From assembly GCF_963678635.1 (NCBI RefSeq), contig NC_087068.1:21479029-21543028 (forward strand): a DNA stretch of 64,000 nucleotides, written 5' to 3'. Made by a program: the position numbers and the translations under genes. Of this stretch, positions 44,601 to 55,985 are shown in pieces. The notes below the pieces were generated by a model. That model was not told the DNA's origin. It did not search any database and saw only the letters and a list, made by a program, of their open reading frames with translations. Positions within the stretch are counted from its first letter, which is position 1; each line of letters opens with the position of its first letter. Origin of the DNA: Symsagittifera roscoffensis. Taxonomy: Eukaryota > Xenacoelomorpha > Acoela > Convolutidae.

Positions 44601-45190
44601 TGAAACTCAGATAAAGAAAACCTATCAAATTTGTCAAGAATTCTTGAGAAAAAAGTTAGCCTGATTGAAACCTAATCAAAAAACTCATTGATTAACGGTT
44701 AACTGAATTGAAAGTTAGCGGTCTTCACAGTCAAAACTGTGAAAATAATATTGAGAAATTCTGATTTTTTTTTAAATTAAACTGAAATGCAGAGAAGAGA
44801 AATGTACAAAGATAACAGTCTTAACTGTCAAAACTATAGAATGAAGATAATTTAAAAATCTTATAACAATTTTTTTCTTCCAACACTTTCTTTCAAAAAG
44901 AATTGTAGAAATTTTAATTAAAATTGTAACTCAAGATGAAAATTTATAAATTGAAAAAATGATAAGTTGCTTGATTTTAAATTGTTGTTTTATTAGTCAC
45001 CATTCTCAAGTTTGCAAAATAATATAAATATAATTTGCGTAATATAATTTTTTGTTTTCATAATTTTTGTAGGCTTTTTCATAATTATTAAAGTTCAAGA
45101 GAAGGATTTGAAAATTTTTCAAAATTTTACTCAGAATTTCACAATGCAAAAACAAATAAGAGCGAATGATTTAAGATTGGGAGCGAAGAG
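41690..45190. repeat. Nested inverted and direct copies around first palindrome centre
   Basis: 41,480-42,990 and 43,018-44,690 are reverse complements around a short centre at about 43,005 (GTTTAGTTATTGCCATCTAA). 44,700-45,190 is then a direct copy of about 41,690-42,175. A GTAGATTAGAATT minisatellite at about 43,316-43,420 occurs only in the second arm. Confidence 0.8.
43316..43420 (+). repeat. GTAGATTAGAATT minisatellite
   Basis: About five imperfect copies of a 12-20 base unit (TAGTAGATTAGAA, TTGTAGATTAGAATT). It is absent from the matching place in the opposite arm, so it arose or was lost after the inversion. Confidence 0.7.
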
Positions 45191-45204
45191 TATATTAGGA
45201 GGTT

Positions 45205-46200
45205 TCAAGAGTTTTGTAGAAAAACACATGAAATGCTTTGAGTTGCACGACACAACAATATTTTAATAGAAATATACAAACTATCAAAACTTTTCATCTC
45301 AATTGGTTGTTTTACATCAAGCCTGCAGTCAGTATTCCGGTAAAAAAATTCATTTCGAGTCCTAAGAAACATTGAGGTTTGGCCGGACGGTTTAGCGGGC
45401 AATAACTAAGCCGACGTTGCAAGTCGGTATGCTCCGCGGGAACGCCTCCCGCTGGTGCAGTCATTGTTTACAGTTTTAACAATTTTAACCATGAAAATTG
45501 GTGGAGCAAACTGTATGCCAAACAAAAAATCGAAAACAGAATTAAGCATAAAATTATCTATCTACTAAATTGATAGTTTTTTGATCCTCAAATGTGTTTC
45601 AATTTTTTATATATATTCTATAAAATTAAATGAACGATTCTCGTTTTTCGCTTACATAGCTGTTTTGCCTGATTACGGCGTCTAACTTAAGCAAGATCGA
45701 GACTGGATCATTTAATTTTATAGAATATAAATAAAAGTTTGAAGCAATTTTGAGGATTAAAAAACTATCAATTTACTAGATAGATAATTTTGTGCTGATT
45801 TTTTCTTTCGATTTATTATTTGGCATACAGTTTGCTCCACCAATTTTTAGTGTTAAAATTGTTAAAACTGTAAGCAATGACTACACAAGCGGGAGGCGTT
45901 CCCGCGGAGCGTAGCGACGAGCAACGTTGGGTTATTTATTGCCCGCTAAACCGTCCGGCCAAGCCTCTATGATTCCTAGGACTCGAAATGATTTTTCTTT
46001 CTCGGAATACTGACTGCAAGCTTGATGTAAAACAACAAATCGGGATAAAAACTTTTATATGATTCGTATGATTCTATTTGTATGATTCTATTTAAAGATT
46101 TTTGTGTCGTGCAACTCAAAGCATTGCGTGTGTCTTACTACAAAGCCTTTGTGTGGAAAATAGAAACTCAGTTTTGTGGAAATGCTGAGCAGACGAATAG
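45205..46200. repeat. Second palindrome with GC-rich core
   Basis: Arms mirror around about 45,670 with a spacer of roughly 60 bp. The core, 45,391-45,950, begins TTTAGCGGGCAATAA and ends TTATTGCCCGCTAAA. It carries CTCCGCGGGAACGCCTCCCG on the left and its complement on the right, a GC-rich box in very AT-rich surroundings. The flanks repeat the 42.8-43.2 kb sequence (GAGGTTTGGCCGGA and complement). Confidence 0.85.
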
Positions 46201-47845
46201 TCTCGACCGTCAAAAACGTGAAAACATTATATAGGGGTTTATCGCAAAATAGTTTTTTCTTTTAGCAGTTTCTTTTTGAAGAAAACTTATAAGTTAACTT
46301 GAAACTCAGATAAAAAAAACCTAACATATGTGTTAAGATTTCTTGAGAAAAAAGCTAGCCTGATTGAAACCTAATCAAAAAACTAAACGATCTCCTCAAG
46401 CAGCAGGACACTGATTTTGTACTTCCTAAATTTTGAGAAAAAAAACGTTTTCTCTGGGAAATACAGTCGCCTAATGCATTTAAAAGAACTAGTCTTTTTT
46501 TAGAGTAACCTGGAATGACTAAAAACGTCACCCAGCGTAAGGTAAAAAAAACATATTCAATATCATTAACAGTTTGAAATGAGGATATAACTGAAAAAAG
46601 TGTGTTGTAAAACAAAAAATAATTATTAGCCAGCCATGACATCATTTCTATGGGTAAAAATTCCTTTCTAAAGATAGATTGAAACGAAAATTAAAAGTTT
46701 TCTCAAATTGATGCAAAAACACTCCGTGTTTAAATATAAAGCAGTACTTACTCTTCAATTTTTCAAAACATGTTAAAAAAATGTTAAAAAAAGCTTTTAA
46801 AATTGATGCAAAAAAACTTAATAGACACTTTAACCTCAGGCAAAAGCTATTGTATCCTCCTCAGTTGCATGCAAATTTTTTTTTTCTGATCCTCAAAAAA
46901 AATGCAAAAACCGAGAAAAAATAATGTTTTGAACATACATTCAAATGTGTCTCAGATTTTTGAAGTTCATAAGCGAATTCTTCAAGTTTTCATGAATACT
47001 ATTATAATTAAACACATAAACACACACGCAATTTCATGCGTGAAATCTGTTAAACGTATTGTACCTAAATTGTATCTGTAGCAAAAATTTTGAGTCTTCA
47101 AGTCATTTTAGCAAAAAAATTTGGAGTTTAAAGAAGTTCTATTTATTTAACAATTATACCTCTCAAATGTTTTGGTTAGACGCAGAAGAAGAAAAAATCG
47201 ATAAAACTACACAAACACAGATAGACCCAGATGAATACATATAAACGAAAAAATGCGAAAAGATAGCATACAAGTAAACTTACACTACTAAATACGCAAA
47301 CAAAGCAACCGGTAGACAAAAGTAGAGCTGTAGTATCTGCTGCATGGACGCCCATGTAAAGTATCTTGTGCAAAACTCTGAACTTTTTCAGCCAAATAAA
47401 TGATCAATAAGAGGAAGTTTGGGCTACATTTTTACTTCTAGCTGTAGATGATGGTCTGAAATTGCCTTAGTTCAGCACGTACAAGAATACACAAAGAAAA
47501 ATACATGAGACGCAACATACATTAAAAAAGCACCCACACAAAAAAACGTCGAAATAGTTATGATCACATACGTGAAAAAAAATCACACCTTCACATTAAT
47601 TATCTGGTATGTATTTTACATTGATAAATTTTAGTAAGTAATTTTTGTTAGTAATTAATTCTATTTCAGTTTTTACGTATTAGACGTTATTGGAAGCACA
47701 TGACAAAAAACATCTGTAAACTAATTTCTAAACAAACAGAACTACATAACTACCAAAGCACATATGTAAACACAAACATACAAACCTTGTTAACCCATAC
47801 ACAAGTATCGGGTACTTTTTGTACTTATACACCATCTAGAACTTT
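46200..47845 (-). repeat. Right unique inner arm
   Basis: Reverse complement of 40,050-41,690. At 46,200 the mirror jumps: sequence equivalent to about 41,690-42,770 is missing here, so this copy has an internal deletion relative to the left arm. Confidence 0.85.
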
Positions 47846-49920
47846 TTTCAGGATGTTTCTTACATCTTATGTTTAAAATTAACTTTTTTGAAAGTTTTTT
47901 TTGATTATAGACACTTTTTTCTTCAAAATAAAGTCTCAAAAAACAATAGTTTCCAAGATAGCAAGAAGATGTGGCTTTTTTTGTATGACTCATGTATCCT
48001 ATGTTGAAGAAGAATTTTTTAAATTTGTTTTCTGACTCTAAACATATTTTGTTTTCATAATCAAAGATCAAAAGTCGATTGTTTCCGACATAGTAAGATG
48101 ATGTGACTTTTAAAAAACTTCGGTTGTTTTTTGATTTCAAACAATTTTTGTCTTCATACTAAAGTCTCACCGGTCAATAATTTCCGAAAAAGCTTGATCA
48201 TTTTGCTTTTCCTGGATGAAGATCAAAGTTTCTTTAAAGTTGTTTTTTGATTATAAACACCTTTTCTCTTCAAAATCAAGTCCTAAAGAACGATTGTTTC
48301 CAAAATAGCAAGGAGATGTGAATTTCTCTGGATGACTCATACATCCTATCATGAAGAAGATTTTTTTAAGTTGTTTTCTGACTCTAAACAACTTTTTGTT
48401 TTTGTAAGCAAGTATCAAAAACCGATAGGTTTCGAGATAGCAAGATGATGTAGCTTTCTCTGGATGACTCATACATCCTATGATGAAGATGAATTTTTTA
48501 GTTATTTTCTGATTCGAAACAACTTTTGTTTTCATAATCAAGCATCAAAAGTAGATAGTTTCCGAGATAGCATGATGATGTAGCTTTTTCTGGATGACTC
48601 ATATATCTTATCATAGATTAACTTTTTTTTCAGTTGTTTTTTGTTTCTAACATTTTTGTCTTGAAATTTAAGTCTCACAATTCAATTAATTCCGAGAGAG
48701 CTTGATGATGTAGCTTTTTCTCGATAACTCATACATCCTATGATTGTCACTTAATTATTTTCAGTTGTTTTTTGATTCTTAGCAATTTTTGTCTGCCAAA
48801 TCATGTCTCAAAGTCAACAGTTTCCCAGACAGCATGATGATGTAGCTTTTTCTGGATGACTCATACATCCTATGATGAAATATATTTTTTTGAAAGTTTT
48901 TTTTCAATCTAAACAACTTTTGTCTTCATAATTATGTCTCACAATTCGATGGTTTCCGAGATTGCAAGATGATGAAGCTTTTTCTCGATGAATCATACAT
49001 TCTATGAAGAAGATAAAACAACTTTCAGTTGTTTTTTGAGTCTTAACAGTTTATGTCTTCAAAAAAAGTCTCACAATTCGATAGTTTCCGAAATAGCATC
49101 GTGCTTTTGCTTTTTCTGGATGACTCATACATCCTATGAGGAAGAACAAAGTTTTTTCAAAGTTTTTTTTTTATTATAAACGCTTTTTCTTTTCAAAATC
49201 AAGTGTCAAAATTCAATATTTTCCAAGATAGCAAGAAGATGTAGCTTTTTCTGGATGACCCACATATCCTATGTTGAAGATTTTTTTTCAGTTGTTTTTT
49301 GATTCTAAGCAAATTTTGTCTGCATAATCATGTCTCAAAAGTCAATAGTTTTCGAGATAGCAAGATGATGTAGCTTTTTCTGGTTTAATCATACATTTTT
49401 TGATTCGAGTTTTCAATTTTAAACATTTTATGTCTTTTAATTCAAGGATTCTTTAGATAGCATGACAATATAGCTTGATTTGGATGAATCATACACTCTA
49501 TTGTGACTACTAAGAAGTTTCAAAGGTTGTTTTTTTGTAAACAACTTTTGTCCTCATAGGTATGTTACAAAAGTCATTAATTTCCGGATAACTTGGAGAT
49601 CTATATGATTCATTGTTGTTTTTCGACTCTAAATACTTTGAACTTCATAAGTAGAACCAGAAATAGAACGGTTTTTGAGATGAAGTGTTAATCAATATTC
49701 AATAGATGACTCGTACATCTTATGATAAAAAATGATCAAGTTCAGTTTTCAAGGTTAAATTTCAATTCAAAATGATTTTTATTAATGAGTATGTACAAAT
49801 TTTAAAATTTTTGAATTTTTTTGGGGATGTATTAGCCGGGTCTGAATGACTCCTATATCTTAAAATGAAGGTTAACATTCCAATTTTTTGCGAGTTGATT
49901 TTGCGATGTTTAGACTGGCC
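47845..49920 (-). repeat. Right satellite array, about 15 monomers, inverted
   Basis: The same monomers as the left array read in the opposite direction (TTTTTCTGGATGACTCATAC then ATCCTATGATGAAG). About half the length of the left array; the difference is largely the extra 2-kb duplication on the left. It ends in a decayed monomer at about 49,920. Confidence 0.88.
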
Positions 49921-49947
49921 GTGCAATCAGAACACTAATGTTATTAT

Positions 49948-51280
49948 TTAGAGAAAAAAATCGAAATTATCGTTTGCAAAGTTGTGTCTAATTGGGTGTC
50001 TTTTTTTATTAAGTGGTCGTTTTTTAGTTATTGGTCTGTTTGTTTGATAGTCCATTCGTGAGTTTATTGGAACGAAGGATGGTTTGACTGTTGATTGTGA
50101 TGTTGTTGGTGGAAAAGGAGTATTGTTTTTGTTGTGTGGTGATGTAACTCTTGGATGTATAAGAGAGATATTTTGCTGTGTCGTTCCAGGTAGTGTTTTG
50201 ACTTTTTCTTGCTTATAGTTGGATATATTTAGTAATAAATGGGATTCCAACTATATTGTGTTTAATGTCTGTTATATGGAAGAGTTTTTTGATAATCCAT
50301 ATGGGAGTATTTTGAGACAACGGATGGTTTGACTGTTGATTGCAGTGTTGTTTGTGGGAAGGAATTTTTTTTGTTTTGTGGTGTTGTGAGTGCTGGATGA
50401 ATTGACGAAGTTTTGGTTCAACTATTTCCTTTATTAGAAATTGCGCTGGCGTTTGGATATCTTGTTGTGTTAGATTTCTGGTTCTGTTATGGGTGTTTTG
50501 TGTGTTTATAAATGTTGAGTATAAACTGTTGTTGCTTGTCCTGTCATCAAACAATGTGTTATAGTTTCGAGGTGTGTTATCAGTTGTGATTTGAGTTTTA
50601 CTTTTAGGTAGTCTCTGTGTACTGAAATGATTGCAATTGCTGCACTTGAGATATTATTTGGGATGTTATAAAGTAATACATCAGACAAATAAGGCTCCCA
50701 TACATAATTTGTTTCATCTGCCAATATTGTTTCGTCCTTTGTTTGTGGTCTTAAATTTTTTGTTGCTTGTGAAGTTGTTGCTTTGTTGCTAGATTTAAAT
50801 TGTGTAAAAACAGTCTATAAAGAATCACGTTGAGATTCTTTGAAGATCAATTTTTTTTATGGTGGTTTTTCAATCTCAGTGAGTGTTTCACGAGTTCAGT
50901 CTGAAATCGCGAAAAAGGTTTACTTTGCGTCTTACTATTGCGTGTCGAGTTGTTTGTGTTGGGGATACATAAATTGATTAATTTGTTTCAAATATAGAAA
51001 AATAACTATGAGCGATGGAGAAAACATCATTTGTGAAAATTGAGTTTGCATTTTGTGTGTTTTGCTGTTAAATATTTTTGATATATTCTACGAAAACTTT
51101 TGAGAAATCTAATTTTATATCGTCCTTTTGTAATCGGCGTGGTGGTTGTTGTGATGATTGTGGTGGTAAGATTTCGATAATAAAAATTCCGTAATGTGAA
51201 GTGATGTTAATGATGTCTGAAAGGTAGGGATCGAGTACTTGTCTTCTGATTTTTACTTCAGGAAATTCTTTTTTACACAA
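49948..51280 (-). pseudogene. Strand-asymmetric segment with overlapping minus-strand ORFs
   Basis: The minus strand is rich in A and C and poor in G. It carries four frames: 51,280-51,068 (EVKIRRQVLDPYLSDIINIT), 50,724-50,506 (ETNYVWEPYLSDVLLYNIPN), 50,554-50,213 (QQDIQTPAQFLIKEIVEPKL) and 50,250-49,948. The last three overlap end to end in different frames, as if one sequence had taken frameshifts. The two upstream frames share a (W/L)(E/D)PYLSD(V/I) motif, suggesting an internal repeat. A-rich coding strands are common in retroelements; no catalytic motif was found. Family unknown. Confidence 0.4.
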
Positions 51281-51889
51281 ATATTTCCTCTTTGGAACAA
51301 ATTCACAATTAGATCATGACAAAATTGTTCTTGTCCTCTAGCGGGATCGCTTTGTGGATAAGTAAGGAAGTAAAGGATTGAGTCATTGTAAAATTATCAT
51401 CGTGTTGAACCACATTTTGTTCGGGGTTACAGTTAGTGTGTAACATTCAATATGTCGTATTGGTTGATTATAATTGTAGAGTCTTACTGGTTTGCAATTT
51501 TTTGAAATTTTTATTTTGCGTTTGCCTTCTATGGATGATGCTGTTGTGGCTTCTCATTCTGAAAATTATCTTTGATTTTCCACTGTTTTTTTTTTCTTGG
51601 AAAAAATTTCGAAAGTTTTGAAGTTTTTGTATTGTAGTTGAATCGGATTCTTGTATTCTGTATTGTATTGTAGAAGACTGCGTTTCGTGTTCTGGAAAAT
51701 TTTGATCTAATTAATTGTTTTTGTTTTGTGATCATTGCTTTAATTTTGGTTTGCTCTTTTGATCTGATGGAATCTATCTTTTTTATTCGGTTTAATTAAA
51801 AGATCGTTTCTTTTTTCTTTAATAAAAGAATTACGGAGTTTTATTGTTTGTTTGTTTCCCAAATTATTTTTGACATAGGTGTAAGAATG

Positions 51890-51943
51890 AGTGTAGATTG
51901 TGGTGTAGATTGTGGTGTAGAATAGGTGTAGATTGTGGTGAAA
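51890..51943 (+). repeat. GTGTAGATTGTG minisatellite
   Basis: AGTGTAGATTGTGGTGTAGA and onward: four imperfect copies of a 14-15 base unit at the end of the strand-asymmetric segment. Confidence 0.8.
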
Positions 51944-51949
51944 AGAACG

Positions 51950-54270
51950 GTTGGAGAGAGAGTATATCAATTCGCTAGAATTATTTGGAACTTTCTCGAG
52001 GGGTTAAGTTTTATCAGAAAAACCTAATCTTTCATAAGGTTTCTTTTTACTTTTACTCGATTCTGAGTAATGACATTTGGCCTGTACTCATATTGTAATT
52101 TCAGATAAGGTACGCCGTCTGTTCGTCACGCTATCTTATTTGCGGCCGGATAGATTCGTGCAACTTCTTAGTCTAATACCAATCTTAATCTTACTCTTAT
52201 ATATCTCCTAGTCTCAAAAGGTCTAGTGTATACTGGTATTTGCGAAACTGGATATCAGGAATTGTTCTAGGAAGAGCAACTGTTTGCTAAGATAAATTTA
52301 TTCTGTTCTGGCTGAAAGTATTAATGTTAGTTATGGATCAGGATTAGTTAATTCTAAGTATTTTTATCAAGATTATAATAGTATTAGAAAAAATGCTTGT
52401 TTAAACTGGTTCCAGTAGGATTGTGGAATCAAGTCTTTTAATATAATGAACTACGCTAATTTTGCAACACAATTCACCGTTTTTTTTTTCTTATTTTACA
52501 TTGTTAGCTTTAATCACTAAAGATTCAAATTATAATTCATCTTATTTGGCCGATTTTTATTTCATCAAAAATCAAAGCTATCGGGAGTTTGATTCGTTGT
52601 ATGTAAAAAAAGCAGTGGTTTTGACATTTTGATGACCTGGGTAAATTATTATTTTAAGTGCTGGCATTATAACAGCGCTTTCGAGCTCATGATGATCCAT
52701 TTGGGACCCAAAAACTTAATTCATTTAGGGTTCACAAATTTAGATTTATGGGTCACAAAAACATTCGAATCATCAATCACGAAAACATGATACTTACAAT
52801 TCAATAGTTTGGTTTATCACATTCTTGTTTTACCATCGCAATTCATTTGTTTTATTTGTTTGCAAGCGTCAATAAATTTGAATTGTTTGATCAAATACCC
52901 CCGAAAACACAATTGGTGTGATAGTTTAATGGGCAAATAAACAAATTTGCAATTGGAAATTAACTAAGTAAATTTATGCAACCGTAAGATGAAAAGACAG
53001 CGAATTTAAGATTCAACGATTTATCCGATTCGGTCACTTAAGTTTATATAAAAGGTCACAAAGTCATTTAGCTAAAATATATATTACCATGATCTTATCA
53101 TAAAACTTCTATTATTTTAGCTTTGTCGAAAAGCTTGAAACTATATGCTTTTGCCGTTTGAGAAGCAATTTAGCGCAAATATGATGAGCTATGTACACGT
53201 GTCTTATTGTGAACTTCTTCAATTTTTTTTCGAATTCTATCTTTATCTCTGCATCCATTTTTGGAAGGTGGACACTATGCTCTGAGGACAAAATCAAACT
53301 TAATTTTTTCGGTGTTTCGGTATACGTTTCAAAAAGGCTCAAAAATTTCATTTTTGGCCTGTTTTCTCGCAGCGAATTTTTCTGTGACAAAACAGAGTCT
53401 TTATAGAGTTTTAGCAAGCTGAAAAAAATCAAAAAAAGTTGTCGTAAAAAGTTGATTTTTTTTCATTTTTCGCCTCTAAACATGACGTTCCATTTCTAAA
53501 ACCATTTCAACAATGTCTTAATGGAAAGAAACCTTAACTGAGCAAAGTAAGTATTCTATAGCCGAATAACACCTAAAACAATTGGGCAATTGAAAAACTC
53601 GAAACTCAAATTCATCATCAAATGTGAGCATGTGGTTGATGTGTAGTTGGCACGCAGTCAATAATTTTTTTTCTGAATATCGAGAAAATTTTTGAGAAAA
53701 AAAAACTGTTTTTCAAAATTTTCTTTCGATTGTTTTTAACTTGGACGATCTTTTATTCAAAAAAAAATCAGTCACCGGGTTTGATAAGCTAACTTTGTAA
53801 GTAATACCCCTTTTCTGCAGCAATTTAGGAATGTCCGTAAAGGCACATTTTTCTTGTATTACGATTGAAAAATCTCGAATAGTTTTCAATTTTGATTTTT
53901 GCATTTTTTTCAATATCTTTTAGAGAATCTGAAGCGTGATTGAATTGATTGAAACTAGTTGTCTTGAAAAACTTTGCCGAGATCATTTTGAAGAGTCTTG
54001 AAGATTTACTCAAGGTAGCAAAGAATCATTTTAAAATTTTATGTGCTGTATGAGGCTTTATTTAGTTATTTACTACTTCTTCAAAATCTTATATGATGAC
54101 TGATGACTCCGCAGCTCAGTAAAAGAATTTGAAACTTTGTTTTCGTGAAATCTTTGTTCTTCAAGATTTTTCAAGATCCTTAAAGATAACAAAGGGCTCA
54201 AGCAGACAAAATCTCAAAGTTCCTAAAAACAATTGTTGTAAATTTTATGAATTCAAACTTTTATGAGCAA
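51950..54270. other. Non-coding stretch with short minus-strand frames
   Basis: 52.0-52.25 kb is locally richer in C (CGCCGTCTGTTCGTCACG near 52,110). The minus-strand frames at 53,432-53,112 (106 codons) and 54,013-53,713 are polar, with no recognised motif. No gene supported. Confidence 0.4.
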
Positions 54271-54275
54271 ATAGA

Positions 54276-54560
54276 GGCAGGGGCGGATTTGGGGGGGGGG
54301 ATGTCGGGGGTCCTTGGACGCCTCTATTCAGGGATTCGACCCCCTGCCGGCCCAAAAGATACCCCCTTTGGTACTTTTTAAGAAATCAAATTTTGGCCGA
54401 CTGACCCTAAAACTTTTTTAAGGCGCCTTTGGCGCCAATATATACTAACTTTGAGGGATGAGCGCGCGCCGAAAAAACGCAATTTTTTGGTTAAAATTTT
54501 CTAAAAAAGTCCAAAAACGCCTTTTTTGGACTATATTTCGGAAAAATCTTATCTAAATTG
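54276..54560 (+). repeat. Dispersed repeat family A, copy 2
   Basis: Starts with a G-rich run (GGGGCGGATTTGGGGGGGGG), then AGGCGCCTTTGGCGCCAATA, ATACTAACTTTGAGGG, GAGCGCGCGCCGAAAAAACG and CAATTTTTTGGTTAAAATTT. Same order as copies at 10.5 and 62.7 kb. Confidence 0.8.
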
Positions 54561-55381
54561 TAAAAAAAATGATGTGAAAAAAATCGAAAATTAGTTTGCT
54601 GAAAATTGGCTACCAAATCAAAGAGACCGAAGAAACACCAAAACATTAGTGAAAACAAAACATCTCAGTTTTGTGATATGTGCCATTTATATCAAAAGCA
54701 TATTTTTGACATAATTCAAATTGAAAATCTCTTTGAAGTTCTCTGTTCAGCTCTAGTTTTAGTTTATTTTTAAGTTTTTTAAAAACATGTTTCTGTTAAG
54801 GACTTTTCGGGCTTTCGAATTCAAGCTGCTACTTGGCTCCGATTAAATGTACTCCTTCGTGTGCAACATTTTGACTCACTGGATCCAAATTAAACCTGTA
54901 GTTAGATTTCAAAAACTAATTGCAACTTTTTACTTTTGAAGTTCTCAGTTTAATTCTGGTATTTAATTCATTTTTAAGTTTTATCTGGGATGCTTTTGAA
55001 ATCAAGCTGATGGTTGTCTCCGATAAATGCGCATCAACACTGCGACTCCCTGGCACCAAATAAAACCTTACAATTTGTTTCAAAAACTGTCAAACCGGTT
55101 CTCTAAAACATAATAATTCCACACATTTCGTGTTCATAATTAGAATTTGATCAGTTTTAATGTCCGTTTTTTTTTAGTTCGCTAAAAATCTATGAAACAC
55201 TGCTAAAGGAAGGACCTCATTTAAACAGTGAAAAAATGTCAGAAGATGGTGGAAAATTGATGAAATTGATTGAGCATAACTAAAATAAAATTCTCCTTTC
55301 TTCAAAATTTAGCTTCCGCTTTACTGATTCACATTAAAAAGAAGATTCCAAAGCAAACTACCCGGGTTGACCAAAAATGCT

Positions 55382-55505
55382 TATGATACAATTCTCATAA
55401 ATGGGAAATTTCTTTTCATACAATTTCATACAATTCCATACGTACAGAAAATTGTATGAAAACTCTATAATAAACATTTTCCCATAAATGGAAATTGTAT
55501 GATAG
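55382..55505. repeat. Short palindromic element
   Basis: The left arm TATGATACAATTCTCATAAA (continuing TGGGAAA) and the right arm TTTCCCATAAATGGAAATTG (continuing TATGATA) are near complements about 70 bases apart. The inner sequence has further ATACAATT/AATTGTAT pairs. MITE-like; no coding. Confidence 0.65.
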
Positions 55506-55794
55506 GTGTTTTCTCCATAAACCAAAACTTGTTTTTTTTTCTAAATTTATTTTCTAAAAAATTTTGGGTTGTGTTGGCCAAAGACCTTGGTTACTCAAAG
55601 CACCAAAGATTGCACGGTCTTAAATTCACAATGCATAAAAACGATCTGAATTGTCTTCCAGACGTGTTTCACAAATGATTTAACAAAAGTAACAAATTTT
55701 AGATTTTTGGCAAAATTTTTCAGTGATGATTATTTCAAATTTTGAATTTTCAAATTATCAGACATTGATCAAGGCATACATAAAAACGCCATAC

Positions 55795-55985
55795 AAAAGA
55801 AAAAAACGCAATTTTTTGGTCAACCTTTTCCAAAAAGAGTCAAAAAACGCCTTTTTGGCCTGTTTTTTATTTGCCTGTTGCCTCGGAAAATGAAATTGTT
55901 CGACCTAAAAAAAAGCCGGCAAAATTTTTCAAAATTTTCCGAAAACTGCCCCCTCTAAAAAAAGTTCTGCGCACGCCACTGCTGA
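55795..55985 (+). repeat. Dispersed repeat family A, tail fragment
   Basis: Shares AAAAACGCAATTTTTTGGTC, AAAAAACGCCTTTTTGGCC and a closing GTTCTGCGCACGCCACTG with the family. The 54.28 copy lacks this tail, so the two may be parts of one element split by about 1.2 kb or separate copies. Confidence 0.6.

Larger units (their letters stand above)
35965..49920. mobile_element. Giant palindromic (foldback-like) structure, about 14 kb
   Basis: The outer arms are about 133-bp satellite monomers in opposite orientation (left 35,965-40,050, right 47,845-49,920). The inner arms are non-repetitive and reverse-complementary (left 40,050-41,690, right 46,200-47,845, equal length). The middle has further inverted and direct copies with two palindrome centres (about 43,005 and 45,670). 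Arms differ by many substitutions and indels, so this is not a simple assembly mirror. Satellite-filled terminal inverted repeats resemble foldback transposons such as Drosophila FB. No transposase was found, and no target-site duplication could be placed, so a non-transposon origin (palindromic amplification) remains possible. Confidence 0.75.

Noticed and set aside
35965-49920. CRISPR-like array
   Set aside because: Eukaryotic DNA; monomers are about 133 bp with no unique spacers between short direct repeats.
49948-52300. Complete LTR retrotransposon
   Set aside because: No pair of long terminal repeats, primer-binding site or catalytic motifs could be found by eye.
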